From: Pseudoalteromonas sp. P1-9
GTDB lineage: Bacteria; Pseudomonadota; Gammaproteobacteria; Enterobacterales; Alteromonadaceae
NCBI RefSeq assembly: GCF_001399975.1
Contig: NZ_LKBD01000001.1
Coordinates: forward strand, 124,001 to 188,000
DNA length: 64,000 nt
Reading direction: 5' to 3'
Shown here: in pieces, positions 9,846 to 19,557 of the stretch
How the letters are laid out: each line of letters begins with the position of its first letter
Numbering within the stretch: the first letter of the stretch is position 1
The notes under the pieces: generated by a model
Seen by the model: the letters and a program-made list of their open reading frames with translations, nothing else
Told to the model about the DNA's origin: nothing
Databases searched by the model: none
Translations under genes and position numbers: made by a program

Positions 9846-11003
9846 ATGAGTGACATGCCAAATGGACATATTATGGCTCAGCCAATAATACAAATAGGCA
9901 TAATCGGTGGCGGACCCGCGGGTTCAGCCACCGCACTTGCCCTTGAAAAAGAACTCACCTTAAGTAACAAACGCGTAGAAATAATACTTATTTGCGCACC
10001 ACAAGCTACTGCACCAAGTATCGGCGAAACAATCCCTCCCGCTGCGAGTTTCTATCTAAGAGAACTCGATGCTGAGCACATTCTAAGTAGCAATAAGCAC
10101 TTAGTTTGCCCCGGTAGTAAATCTAGGTGGGCAGATGAAGTAACCGGTTATAACGACTTTTTTATTTCACCAGTCGGAAAGGGCTTTCACCTTGATCGCA
10201 AACATTTCGACGCTGATCTTATTGCACTATGTAAAACTCGGGGGATAACAGTTTTCGAAAACACGAAAGTATCGACAATAGATTCGTCAAAACAAGGTTA
10301 CGTATTACACTTTACTAATCGCACCACCAGCATAGCGTGCGATTTTTTAATTGATGCAACCGGGCAGCACCAAGTTGCAGCAAAAAGCCTAAATATTAGC
10401 AATAACGTGTTTGATAACGTGATTTCAGCCTGCGCCTTTTTTGAACTTGAACACACATCAGCTAGTACCACTCATACTCTTGTTGCTAGCGACCCAAATG
10501 GATGGTGGTATGGTGCTATATTGCCAAACAACAGAGCTATTATCAGCTTATGTACTGACGCAACGGAATTAAAAACACAAAAGCTAACTTGCTATGAGAA
10601 TTGGTTAAATTGTTTAAAAGCCAATAACTGGTTTTTTCAGCAATGCACAACGTTTTTGCAAGATAAAACAAAAACTCCTGTAAAGCTTTACGCTAAAGCG
10701 GCACCATCTGCCATTTTATCGAACGTGATTGGGCATAATTGGCTTGCTGTTGGGGACGCAGCATCAAGTTACGATTCGATTTCGTCGGCAGGAATTACGA
10801 AATCGCTAAAGCACGCAGGTGTCGCGGCAAAAGCGGTAAAAAAGTGGCTTAAAGCACCACAAAAAGACTCTTTGGAAGACTATCAATCGCTGGTATTTAA
10901 TGACTTTAATGCATTTATTTCATTGCATCAGCAACATTATCAACAAGGCGCAAATAAATACCCCAACACCAAATTTTGGCAACGACGCTTACTTGCTAAC
11001 TAA
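9846..11003 (+). CDS. LodB/GoxB-like FAD-dependent maturation protein
   Basis: 385 aa flavoprotein with an N-terminal GxGxxG dinucleotide fold (IIGGGPAGSA, residues ~17-26) and a C-terminal GDAASSYDSISSAG FAD motif, as in the tryptophan-halogenase/LodB group. LodB-type proteins generate the CTQ cofactor in the partner LodA, and their gene normally lies directly downstream as here. The start at 9846 has a poor ribosome-binding site; an internal ATG at 9873 (MAQPIIQIG) is an alternative. The operon appears to end at the hairpin at 11,009. Confidence 0.85.
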   Translation: MSDMPNGHIMAQPIIQIGIIGGGPAGSATALALEKELTLSNKRVEIILICAPQATAPSIGETIPPAASFYLRELDAEHILSSNKHLVCPGSKSRWADEVTGYNDFFISPVGKGFHLDRKHFDADLIALCKTRGITVFENTKVSTIDSSKQGYVLHFTNRTTSIACDFLIDATGQHQVAAKSLNISNNVFDNVISACAFFELEHTSASTTHTLVASDPNGWWYGAILPNNRAIISLCTDATELKTQKLTCYENWLNCLKANNWFFQQCTTFLQDKTKTPVKLYAKAAPSAILSNVIGHNWLAVGDAASSYDSISSAGITKSLKHAGVAAKAVKKWLKAPQKDSLEDYQSLVFNDFNAFISLHQQHYQQGANKYPNTKFWQRRLLAN

Positions 11004-11008
11004 CCTGA

Positions 11009-11036
11009 GTTGGCAATAGCTAAATTTATTGCCAAC
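11009..11036. terminator. Hairpin between convergent genes
   Basis: GTTGGCAAT and ATTGCCAAC arms with a short A/T-rich loop. It follows the LodB-like gene and overlaps the stop of the convergent small gene, so it may act in both directions. No long T tract. Confidence 0.5.
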
Positions 11037-11244
11037 CCATTTTCCACACTTTGGTATCTTTTAAGCTACGCCAGTTTATACTTTGCTCACTCTTGGTTAA
11101 AACCGCTTCAATAATGCATTCAACCACGTTATTTTCTTCATCAAATTCAACACTGGTTACCATAAAATGCTTTTCTTTATTTTGCGGTGACACTGCCGTC
11201 CATTTACTGTGTAAGAGCTTATTAGGGGAGAGGGTATGTTGCAT
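11026..11244 (-). CDS. TIGR02450-like small Trp-containing protein
   Basis: 72 aa. The pattern LLHSKWTAVSPQNKEKHFMV, then VEFDEENNVVECIIEAVLTK, then WRSLKD..VWKMGW matches the small tryptophan-rich TIGR02450 family of marine gammaproteobacteria. The function of that family is unknown to me. No signal peptide or membrane segment; likely cytoplasmic. It is convergent with the LodB-like gene. Confidence 0.75.
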   Translation of the reverse strand: MQHTLSPNKLLHSKWTAVSPQNKEKHFMVTSVEFDEENNVVECIIEAVLTKSEQSINWRSLKDTKVWKMGWQ

Positions 11245-11292
11245 AAAATCTCGAAACCAAAATTAAAATTTCCGACTTAATTGTGGTCATTT

Positions 11293-12201
11293 TTAGAGGC
11301 GAGCAGCTTGCTCAACAACTAATGCGTGACGCTCTGCTAATCGCTGATGATCTTTATCGTAACCACCACCAATTACGGTGGCTACTGGCACGCCTTTACG
11401 TTGGCAAATATCAAGCACAGCATAATCACGCTCTGCGATACCCTGCCAACTAATATCAAGCTTACCTAAGGTATCTTGTTGCCAAATATCAACACCGGCA
11501 TCGTAAAGAACCAGCGAGGGGTTGAGCTGCTCAATTAAGTCATTCAAAGTAGTTGATACGATATTTAAATAATCAGGATCAGTTAATCCTATCTCTAAGC
11601 CAATATCTAAGTCGCTGTGTTGCTTTCGAAAAGGAAAGTTCTTTTCGCAGTGGATTGAACAGGTAAACACATAAGGGTTATGGGCAAGCATCGCCGCAGT
11701 GCCATCGCCTTGGTGCACATCGCAATCAAATATCAGTACATTTCGGGCTTTATTTTCATTAATAAGCCGTGTTGCTGTGTAGGCCAAATCATTTACCATG
11801 CAATAGCCTGAACCAAAATCATAATGAGCATGATGCGTACCCCCAGCTAAATGACATGCAATGCCATTTTCCAGCGCAAGTTCTGCCGCCAAATGCGTGC
11901 CTAACGGGGCGGTAAAAGTGCGTGCCATTAATTGTTTTGACCATGGCAAACCTATGCGTCGCATCGCCTTGCTATCAAGTCGATTATGAAAGAGGTCATG
12001 TACATAGCTTTCACAATGCACTAATTCCATTGGTTTAAAATCCACCACTGGTGGCTGATATAAATTGCGCTGATTGATATACCCTTTGCTATCTAAATGT
12101 TGATAAAGACGTGCAAATTTACTCATTACAAAGCGGTGTTTTTCATCAAAACTAAATGAATAATTAGGATGGTAAACAAGGGGTAAGTTGGGATTAATCA
12201 T
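11293..12201 (-). CDS. Histone deacetylase family protein (AcuC/HDAC-like amidohydrolase)
   Basis: 302 aa with the arginase/deacetylase fold signatures: YHPNYSFSFDEKHRF at the N-terminus, an AGGTHHAH active-site histidine pair, the zinc-binding FDCDVHQGDGTA segment, and a second zinc Asp in YDAGVDIWQQD. Bacterial members deacetylate acetyl-lysine or small acetylated amines. Length and motif order are normal. Substrate not predictable. Probably monocistronic. Confidence 0.9.
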   Translation of the reverse strand: MINPNLPLVYHPNYSFSFDEKHRFVMSKFARLYQHLDSKGYINQRNLYQPPVVDFKPMELVHCESYVHDLFHNRLDSKAMRRIGLPWSKQLMARTFTAPLGTHLAAELALENGIACHLAGGTHHAHYDFGSGYCMVNDLAYTATRLINENKARNVLIFDCDVHQGDGTAAMLAHNPYVFTCSIHCEKNFPFRKQHSDLDIGLEIGLTDPDYLNIVSTTLNDLIEQLNPSLVLYDAGVDIWQQDTLGKLDISWQGIAERDYAVLDICQRKGVPVATVIGGGYDKDHQRLAERHALVVEQAARL

Positions 12202-12429
12202 TGTGTCTTTCGTAAATTGTTATGATTGATAGTGTAACTGAAACAAGGCATTGCGTCTTTGCCAAAACACCATTATTCATACCTGTTCATCAGAATAATT
12301 GCGCAGCAAAGTGGGGGAATTACAGGCAACTATTGATTAAAAAAACGCATTAATTGCCACTATAATCTACTGGTAACTACTACCAAATTAAGTAATATAT
12401 TCTAAACAACTAAATGCTAGAGTCTTTTT

Positions 12430-13716
12430 GTGTATCAAGATGTCGCTGTCGATCACTTACCTGTAATTACATCGTCACAGGAACTGGTTGGATTTAATTT
12501 TTCACCCGATATTGTTTGGGTATTTGACTTAGACCGCCATGGATTTTGGTGGGGCAATAATCACGCCCTTAACTTTTGGGGACTAAGCAATGTGCAACAA
12601 CTCATAGATAAAGACTTATCCGCAGATACCGAAGGCGCACGAAAGCGCACCGAACAAACCTTTGTAAAAGCCGCGCAAGAGGGCTTAACTAACGACCCTT
12701 GGACAACTTACCCTAATGGTGAGCCAAAAGTGATGTTAATGCGTCATGTAGCTGTGTTACTCGGCCCAGAAAAGCACCGCGGCATTATTGCCTTTATTAG
12801 CGAACAAATGGATGCCACCAGCCAACCAGAAAACCTGCTTTTTGCAGAAGCGATGCGTTACACCACTGTTGCAGTGAGTTGTTACGATATGCAAGGTAAG
12901 CGACTGTTCGAAAACCCCGCTTTTACTGAATGGTATTCAACAATAAAACAAGACTACATAAGTGACTTTGAGCAGCGTTTTACCAATCTAAATGAGGGTA
13001 AAGAACGCTTAATTGACTCTCAGCAACATAGAGGTGGTTGCCAAGAGCACATCATGTTGACAAAACTAGGCGAAAGACGACATAACGTTGATATTCGCAT
13101 TAGCCGTCATCCACTAAGTGGCGATTATGTGTTTCTTGTTACTGAATATGACATTACCGAACTGCACGACACCATAAAAGAGCTAAAACACACTAGAAAC
13201 GAGCTAAAAAAAATCGCGCATTACGATCCACTCTCTAAATTACCCTCGGTATGGCTCACTAAAGAGCGTCTCGCAAGCGCGCTAAAACAAGCAAAGCGCA
13301 ATGAATCACTGTTGGCTGTAATGTTTATCGATCTAGATGGGTTTAAACAGGTAAATGATACCTATGGGCACAGTAGTGGTGATGAATTACTCAAGCAAGT
13401 AGCTGATCGTCTTAAAAACACATTTAGAGAATCAGACACTGTAGGGCGCTTAGGTGGCGATGAATTTTTAATTTGCCTACCGAATCTTGCAAACAAACAA
13501 GATGCCGTTAGGCTCGCTGAAAAAGCCATCAACGAAATCGCGAAAGACTATCAAATTAAAGATGTAGACGGGCAAAGTAACAAAGTAAATATCAGTGCTA
13601 GCTTAGGTATTGCTTATTCCCCTGATAGCAGTGACACATTAGAGGCACTTATTCGTTCTGCAGATGAAAAAATGTATCAAGCTAAGCGCGCTGGTAAAAA
13701 CCGCTTTTCATATTAA
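12430..13716 (+). CDS. PAS-domain diguanylate cyclase
   Basis: 428 aa, GTG start. The first ~245 residues contain two PAS-like sensor modules (one around residues 25-125, a second around 140-240) without membrane segments, so this is a soluble enzyme. The C-terminal GGDEF domain has an intact GGDEF site at 342-346 and an RxxD product-inhibition I-site (Arg333 to Asp336) five residues upstream. It should make c-di-GMP with feedback inhibition. No EAL domain. Signal unknown. Confidence 0.9.
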   Translation: MYQDVAVDHLPVITSSQELVGFNFSPDIVWVFDLDRHGFWWGNNHALNFWGLSNVQQLIDKDLSADTEGARKRTEQTFVKAAQEGLTNDPWTTYPNGEPKVMLMRHVAVLLGPEKHRGIIAFISEQMDATSQPENLLFAEAMRYTTVAVSCYDMQGKRLFENPAFTEWYSTIKQDYISDFEQRFTNLNEGKERLIDSQQHRGGCQEHIMLTKLGERRHNVDIRISRHPLSGDYVFLVTEYDITELHDTIKELKHTRNELKKIAHYDPLSKLPSVWLTKERLASALKQAKRNESLLAVMFIDLDGFKQVNDTYGHSSGDELLKQVADRLKNTFRESDTVGRLGGDEFLICLPNLANKQDAVRLAEKAINEIAKDYQIKDVDGQSNKVNISASLGIAYSPDSSDTLEALIRSADEKMYQAKRAGKNRFSY

Positions 13717-13726
13717 ATATTTAGCT

Positions 13727-14374
13727 TTAAATAAGTCGATTATAAATGGCAAGCACATCATCGGGCTCAGCACGTGAAGAATAATCTTCTTCAATAAAAC
13801 GATACTGAATAACCTCTTTGTTATCAATAACAAAGGTAGCTGGTACCGGAAGATTGAAAGTTTGCGTGCAATGTCGTTCAGTTAAGTTGATATCCCACTT
13901 TAACAACTGCTGTTTCATCGCATCATCCGTTTTCCAAACTAACCCTAACAGCTCAGCAAAACAAAGCCCAGAATCAAATAAAAGTGGAAAGCTTAAGTTA
14001 TTTTCAGATTGCATTGATTTTGCGAACTCGGGTTTTTCAGGTGTTATCGCAACTATATTTAAAGTACTTTTGCTTTTTTCAAAATACTGCTGCCACATTT
14101 GTGTTTCTAATACACAATAAGGGCACCATCCACCGCGTACAAAGGTCAGAATTAAGGGTTTATCTTGAATTAGTTCTTTGCTATTAAACAATTGACCATT
14201 GATGTCAGCCAGCTCAAATGATGGAAATGTTTGGCCTACTTTCAGCACTGATTTTAAAGCTGAGTGTTCTTGAAACAAGGATATGCTGCGATTTATGGTT
14301 TCTAATATTTCGACTGGCGTTCTTGTTTTAAAATCACTTTTATAGGACGCGAGCTTTTTTGATAATGAAGACAT
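13727..14374 (-). CDS. AhpC/TSA-type peroxiredoxin-like protein
   Basis: 215 aa with a thioredoxin fold. The segment VRGGWCPYC carries a CxxC pair in place of the usual single peroxidatic Cys context, as in the peroxiredoxin-like AhpC-TSA subfamily. A cis-Pro region (LPVPATFVID) is present near the C-terminus. No signal peptide; cytoplasmic thiol peroxidase or oxidoreductase. It is convergent with the diguanylate cyclase and followed by its own upstream region only. Confidence 0.82.
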   Translation of the reverse strand: MSSLSKKLASYKSDFKTRTPVEILETINRSISLFQEHSALKSVLKVGQTFPSFELADINGQLFNSKELIQDKPLILTFVRGGWCPYCVLETQMWQQYFEKSKSTLNIVAITPEKPEFAKSMQSENNLSFPLLFDSGLCFAELLGLVWKTDDAMKQQLLKWDINLTERHCTQTFNLPVPATFVIDNKEVIQYRFIEEDYSSRAEPDDVLAIYNRLI

Positions 14375-14451
14375 ATGGATTGTTTATAAAACTACGATTA
14401 TTGTTTTGTATAGATAACAACCCCGTAAAAAGCAATTGGTAGTACATACAA

Positions 14452-14477
14452 AAAAGCGAGGCAAATGCCTCGCTTTT
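14452..14477. terminator. Terminator for hutHU
   Basis: AAAAGCGAGGC/GCCTCGCTTTT, 11-bp arms with a 4-nt loop, 30 bp after the urocanase stop. The symmetric A/T flanks suit either direction. Confidence 0.85.
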
Positions 14478-14506
14478 GATTTCTATTTTATTTATACAAA
14501 CATTCG

Positions 14507-16516
14507 TTAAAACGCGAGTTTATTTAAAATATCGTCTTCTACATTTTGTGAAAGCGTTACTTTAAGCTTAGGAGTGCGTTCCATTTCGCGTTTGATAGCA
14601 AAATTAGCTTCCTCATTACGCGCCCAGCTGCGACGTGCAATACCATTGTTTACATCGAACAGTAGCATAGACTTAAGGCGACGCTCGGCATCTTCACTAC
14701 CGTCAAGTAGCATACCGAAACCACCGTTGATCACTTCGCCCCAGCCAACGCCTCCACCATTGTGGATAGACACCCAAGTTGCACCGCGGAAACCATCACC
14801 AATCACGTTGTGAATAGCCATATCAGCAGTAAAACGGCTACCGTCGTAAATGTTTGATGTTTCACGGAATGGTGAATCTGTGCCTGATACATCGTGGTGG
14901 TCACGACCAAGTACTACTGGACCAATTTCACCGCGTGCAATGGCATCGTTAAAGGCATTTGCAATCTTAATACGACCTTCCGAGTCAGCATAAAGAATAC
15001 GTGCTTGTGAACCAACCACTAATTTGTTTTCTTTCGCGTCTTTGATCCATGTGATGTTGTCTTGCATTTGTTGCTGAATTTCTTCTGGCGAGTTCGCCAT
15101 GATCTCTTCAAGCACTTGTGCCGCAATTGCATCTGTTTTATCAAGATCTTCAGGATTACCTGAAGTACACACCCAGCGGAACGGGCCAAAACCATAGTCA
15201 AAACACATTGGGCCAAGAATATCTTGCACGTATGACGGGTATTTGAAATCGATGCCGTTTTCAGCCATTACATCGCCTCCAGCACGAGATGCTTCAAGTA
15301 AAAACGCATTACCGTAATCAAAGAAGTAGGTGCCTTTTGCTGTGTGCTTGTTCACAGCATCTGCATGGCGTTTAAGCGTTGCTTGCACTTTTTCTTTAAA
15401 TACCTCAGGTTCTTCACGAATTAAGCGGTTTGATTCTTCATAACTGATATCAACCGGATAGTAACCGCCTGACCAAGGGTTATGAAGTGACGTTTGGTCT
15501 GAACCTAAGTGAATGAAAATATCTTCAGCTAAGAAGCTTTCCCATACATCAACAACGTTACCAATAAACGCAATCGACACTACTTCTTCGTTTTCTTGTG
15601 CTTTACGCACACGGGCAACTAGATCTGGCATGTTATCAACCAGCTCATCAACCCAACCTTGTTGGTGACGCTTAATCGCCGCTTTCGGGTTCACCTCAGC
15701 ACATACAGTAATACAGTTAGCTATGTTACCCGCTTTTGGTTGTGCGCCACTCATGCCGCCAAGACCAGCAGTTAAGAAGATCTTGCCTTTTGGTGATTCG
15801 CCTTTGTTAAGTACTTTACGAAACGCGTTCATCACCGTAATGGTTGTACCATGCACAATACCTTGTGGGCCAATGTACATAAATGAGCCTGCTGTCATTT
15901 GGCCATATTGGGTTACACCTAGCGCATTGAATTTTTCCCAGTCATCCGGCTTTGAATAATTTGGGATCATCATACCGTTAGTTACAACTACTCGTGGTGC
16001 ATCTTTTGAAGAAGGGAATAAACCCATTGGATGACCTGAGTACATGTGAAGCGTTTGGTCTTCTTCCATTTCGCTTAGGTACTTCATGGCGAGTAAGTAC
16101 TGCGCCCAGTTCTGGAATACCGCACCGTTACCACCATAAGTAATCAGCTCTTCAGGGTGCTGTGCTACTGCTGGATCAAGGTTATTGTCGATCATTAACA
16201 TGATCGCAGCGGCTTGCTCGCATTTTGCAGGGTAATCAGAAATTGAACGTGCTTTTAGCTCATAGTTAGGCTTAAAGCGATACATATAAATACGGCCAAA
16301 ATCTTTTAGCTCTTGTGCAAACTCTTCGGCAAGTTCAGCATGCCATTCTTTCGGAAAATAACGTAGTGCATTACGCACCGCTAGCTGCTTTTCTTCAACC
16401 GATAAAATATCTTTACGCTTTGGTGCACGGTTAGCGCCTGCAGGATATGCTTTAGGTGCAGGCAGTTCGCTTGGGATACCCTGTTTTATGCTTTGTTGAA
16501 ATTCTTGTAAGTTCAT
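14507..16516 (-). CDS. hutU: Urocanate hydratase, long (animal-type) form
   Basis: 669 aa. It converts urocanate to imidazolone propionate in histidine degradation. The NAD-binding segment GLGGMSGAQPKAG and the YGGNGAVFQNWAQ, MYSGHPMGLFPSS and MTAGSFMYIGPQGIVHGT blocks are all present. Typical bacterial HutU is about 555 aa. This protein has an N-terminal extension (VEEKQLAVRNALRYFP...) and overall length that match vertebrate UROC1 better. It lies 11 bp after hutH on the same strand, so the two form an operon. No other hut gene is in the window. Confidence 0.95.
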   Translation of the reverse strand: MNLQEFQQSIKQGIPSELPAPKAYPAGANRAPKRKDILSVEEKQLAVRNALRYFPKEWHAELAEEFAQELKDFGRIYMYRFKPNYELKARSISDYPAKCEQAAAIMLMIDNNLDPAVAQHPEELITYGGNGAVFQNWAQYLLAMKYLSEMEEDQTLHMYSGHPMGLFPSSKDAPRVVVTNGMMIPNYSKPDDWEKFNALGVTQYGQMTAGSFMYIGPQGIVHGTTITVMNAFRKVLNKGESPKGKIFLTAGLGGMSGAQPKAGNIANCITVCAEVNPKAAIKRHQQGWVDELVDNMPDLVARVRKAQENEEVVSIAFIGNVVDVWESFLAEDIFIHLGSDQTSLHNPWSGGYYPVDISYEESNRLIREEPEVFKEKVQATLKRHADAVNKHTAKGTYFFDYGNAFLLEASRAGGDVMAENGIDFKYPSYVQDILGPMCFDYGFGPFRWVCTSGNPEDLDKTDAIAAQVLEEIMANSPEEIQQQMQDNITWIKDAKENKLVVGSQARILYADSEGRIKIANAFNDAIARGEIGPVVLGRDHHDVSGTDSPFRETSNIYDGSRFTADMAIHNVIGDGFRGATWVSIHNGGGVGWGEVINGGFGMLLDGSEDAERRLKSMLLFDVNNGIARRSWARNEEANFAIKREMERTPKLKVTLSQNVEDDILNKLAF

Positions 16517-16527
16517 GTCAGTGCTCC

Positions 16528-18027
16528 TTAATTAAGCGTAACAGTAAATGCCTGAGATTTTACAAACTCAACCATGGCATCAATATCAGGCTTTAATAGT
16601 CTGTCTTCTTCTAATTTCGCAACCTTAGTACGAATGAGCGCATGATTTTGTTCAATAATATCTGAACATGTATTAGGGCGTCTAAAATCAACGGCTTGCG
16701 CTGCATACATTAGCTCAATTGCGAAGATTTTCTCAAGGTTACCAAGAATTTGGTTAAGTTTACGGCCTGAGATACTGCCCATAGAAACGTGATCTTCCTG
16801 ACCCATAGAAGTTGGCACACTATCCGCTGACGGAGGGAAACACAGTGATTTGTTTTCTGTCACAAGTGCCGCCGTGGTGTACTGCGGGATCATCATACCA
16901 GAATTTAGGCCACCTGATGTAGTGAGTAGACGCGGTAAACCATGTAAACCTTCTAGCAGTAAATAACAGCGACGATCTGAAATGTTACCCAGCTCAGCAG
17001 CTGCAATTGACGCATAATCAAGTGCCATTGCCAGCGGTTGACCGTGGAAGCTACCGCCCGAAATCGCCTCTTCTTCACTGATCACAATTGGATTATCAGT
17101 GACCGAGTTCATTTCGATTTCAACCAGCTCTTTTAAGTGGTTGTATGCATTGCGTGATGCACCATGCACCTGCGGAATACAGCGCAATGAATATGGATCT
17201 TGTACGCGGTCGCAATCAGTGTGATCCGCCATATTTTGCGAGTCTTTAAATAAACGACGCATACGTGTTGCCACTTCAACATTGCCTGCAAAGGCACGAA
17301 TAGCATGTAGCTCTTCTCTAAATGGCGATTGGCTACCTTGCATACCTTCAATACTCATTGCACCTGCAACATCGGCAAGGTCAAGCAGGTAACGCATCTT
17401 AGTTAGACCAGTAATACCATGCGATAAAATAAACTGAGTGCCATTAATTAGCGCTAAACCTTCTTTGGCATGAAGATCCATTGGCTCTAGCCCATTCTCA
17501 GCAAGGGCTTTTGCCGCAGGTACTATATCATCACCTACCCAAAATTCGCCTTCACCTAAAAGTGGTAAGAATAAGTGCGATAATGGCGCTAAATCGCCCG
17601 ATGCACCCACCGAGCCTTGCTCAGGTACGACAGGAATTAAATCAAGTTCGATGAACTTCAGCATACGCTCAACGGTTTCAAGGCGAATACCCGAGAAACC
17701 TTGACTTAACGCGTGCACTTTAGTGATAAGCATTAGTTTAGAAATCGATTTAGCAATTGGGTTGCCTACACCTACAGCATGCGTGATCAGCAGGTTTTTT
17801 TGTAATAGATTTGTTTCTGCTGGGGTGATTTGCGTATCACACAACGGGCCAAAGCCAGTGTTTATACCGTAAACGGCTTTGTCTGATGCAGCCATTTTGT
17901 CAACGCGTTGACGGCTTGTATTAATTTTATCAATCGCTTCTTGGCAAAGCTCTGCTGTAACACTGCCATCGGAAATGCCATTTACAATATCAATATTCAG
18001 GCGATCTACGCCGTATTTAAACGTCAT
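16528..18027 (-). CDS. hutH: Histidine ammonia-lyase
   Basis: 499 aa. It deaminates histidine to urocanate, the first step of histidine catabolism. The MIO cofactor triad Ala142-Ser143-Gly144 sits in GSVGASGDLAPL at the canonical position. The catalytic Tyr in YGINTGFG and the FHGQPLAMALD and QEDHVSMG segments are also present. Length is normal. It is the first gene of a hutH-hutU operon, divergent from a LysR-type regulator gene that is a plausible controller. Confidence 0.96.
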   Translation of the reverse strand: MTFKYGVDRLNIDIVNGISDGSVTAELCQEAIDKINTSRQRVDKMAASDKAVYGINTGFGPLCDTQITPAETNLLQKNLLITHAVGVGNPIAKSISKLMLITKVHALSQGFSGIRLETVERMLKFIELDLIPVVPEQGSVGASGDLAPLSHLFLPLLGEGEFWVGDDIVPAAKALAENGLEPMDLHAKEGLALINGTQFILSHGITGLTKMRYLLDLADVAGAMSIEGMQGSQSPFREELHAIRAFAGNVEVATRMRRLFKDSQNMADHTDCDRVQDPYSLRCIPQVHGASRNAYNHLKELVEIEMNSVTDNPIVISEEEAISGGSFHGQPLAMALDYASIAAAELGNISDRRCYLLLEGLHGLPRLLTTSGGLNSGMMIPQYTTAALVTENKSLCFPPSADSVPTSMGQEDHVSMGSISGRKLNQILGNLEKIFAIELMYAAQAVDFRRPNTCSDIIEQNHALIRTKVAKLEEDRLLKPDIDAMVEFVKSQAFTVTLN

Positions 18028-18167
18028 TGTTGTCTCCTAACGTTTTATTCATCTAACTGTGATGATTAATCAATTGCAGTAATGTTAGCTTGCGACCCAA
18101 GTTTTATAAATGCATAATTATCGACGCTTATTCCGATATGATCGAACTAAAAACAAGGCTGAAAAAG

Positions 18168-19061
18168 ATGCAAATTCATGACGTCGATCTGCGCCTATTG
18201 CGCATATTTGTTGCAATTGTGGAGTGTGGTGGCCTCTCTGCCGCAGAGTCGCGACTGAATATTGGCCGTTCGACCATTAGCTCGCATTTATCAGATTTAG
18301 AAGTACGCCTTGGCATCAAACTATGTAAACGCGGGCGCAGCGGGTTTGAACTGACTGAGCCTGGCCGTATTACATACCAGGCAAGCCTTGAATTACTGCA
18401 GCAGTGCGAAGCGTTCGCCACCACAGTGGCAGGCTCTAAAAATGAACTATCAGGCCGTGTAACGATTTCGGTAATTGATACCATGGTAAGCGATCCGCGC
18501 TGTGGTATTAGTGAGGTGATTCGCGAATTAAAACAAAAAAGCGATAACATTCAATTTGATATCAATGTATGCGAGGCGAGGGAAGTAGAAACCTCAGTAG
18601 TAAATGGTCGCTCGCTAGTGGGGCTTGGCGTAAGTCGCCATCATTTGCGTGGTTTAGATTACTTCCCACTACATAATGAAACCAACTATCTATATTGCGC
18701 CAAAGGGCATGCTCTTTTTGACTGTAAACCGAATGAGCGAAACAAATTGTTGAAACAAGCCGAAGTGATTACTTCAAACTATATGCGCGATAAAGAAGTA
18801 CGCAACGATGGTCTTAATTATCAAAATAGTGCAACCGCGTATCACGATGAAGGCATTGCGCATTTGATATTATCAGGCGCCTTTATTGGCTATTTACCAG
18901 AGCACTACGCTAATTACTGGGTTGATAAAGGACTGTTTAAAGCAATTCACCCAGAGAAGTATCACTATCAAATCCCTGTGATGTTAATCACCAAAAAAAT
19001 GAGTTCAGTCTCACCGCTTGCCAAAGCACTTGTTGAAGAGATTAAACGCTGCCATCGCTAG
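18168..19061 (+). CDS. LysR-type transcriptional regulator, divergent from hutHU
   Basis: About 297 aa from the ATG at 18168 (AAGG ~10 bp upstream; DLRLLRIFVAIVECGGLSAAESRLNIGRSTISSHLSDLE is the winged helix, given here as the conserved start region only). In-frame starts at 18138 (ATG) and 18090 (TTG) are less likely. The C-terminal half is a LysR substrate-binding domain. It shares a ~140-bp divergent promoter region with hutH, so control of histidine use is inferred. Hut systems more often use GntR-type HutC, so that link needs a binding test. Confidence 0.85.
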   Translation: MQIHDVDLRLLRIFVAIVECGGLSAAESRLNIGRSTISSHLSDLEVRLGIKLCKRGRSGFELTEPGRITYQASLELLQQCEAFATTVAGSKNELSGRVTISVIDTMVSDPRCGISEVIRELKQKSDNIQFDINVCEAREVETSVVNGRSLVGLGVSRHHLRGLDYFPLHNETNYLYCAKGHALFDCKPNERNKLLKQAEVITSNYMRDKEVRNDGLNYQNSATAYHDEGIAHLILSGAFIGYLPEHYANYWVDKGLFKAIHPEKYHYQIPVMLITKKMSSVSPLAKALVEEIKRCHR

Positions 19062-19096
19062 CGTTTAATCTTTGGTTCAGTCATTAATATAGGTTT

Positions 19097-19543
19097 TCAG
19101 CTACCAACAGACGACATAGCTGAGTCTGATGAAATAAGCGCTCGGTCTTTTTCACGCTCTGCTAATTCTCTATTTTGCTGCTTTTCTCGACGTTCTAACG
19201 CGCCGATTCGAAAACCCTTATCAAACTCTGCACGAATTTCGAATGGACATATTTGCGGATCAGGAATGCCTTTTTCACCGAGTTTAAAGCCATTTTCATA
19301 ACTACAATATTGTTTAATACCTGCCGTATAACCATCCAAGTACAATGCTTGCGCATCACTCGGTAAACCATCACCGCAGCTTGCTTTGTATTTATCAAAC
19401 TCACGCACCGATTTACCAGCAAGGGCCACTTCACTACCAAGCGACAACCAATCTATTGAGTTATCGCATTCAACTTGGCTTGTGGTGGTATTGCAACCCA
19501 ATAAAGTTGCAATACCCAATATTAAAACAAGGTGTTTATTCAT
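19097..19543 (-). CDS. DUF2799 lipoprotein, copy B
   Basis: 148 aa with a lipobox (LLGC) at residues 13-16, so it is probably a membrane-anchored lipoprotein. The DUF2799 pattern is visible: GKSVREFDKYKASCG, YLDGYTAGIKQYCS, ENGFKLGEKG and a charged RREKQQNRELAERE tail. It is a clear tandem duplicate of the gene just upstream (19,558-20,010), and both follow the TonB2 operon on the same strand. Function unknown. Confidence 0.8.
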   Translation of the reverse strand: MNKHLVLILGIATLLGCNTTTSQVECDNSIDWLSLGSEVALAGKSVREFDKYKASCGDGLPSDAQALYLDGYTAGIKQYCSYENGFKLGEKGIPDPQICPFEIRAEFDKGFRIGALERREKQQNRELAEREKDRALISSDSAMSSVGS

Positions 19544-19557
19544 AATAAGCTCTTATC

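Noticed and set aside
15978-15992. GTTGTAACTA core of a Ter site on the minus strand in hutU
   Set aside because: Only the core matches (12/23 to TerA); the conserved G6 and flanking T are missing and it lies in conserved codons (VVVTNGM).
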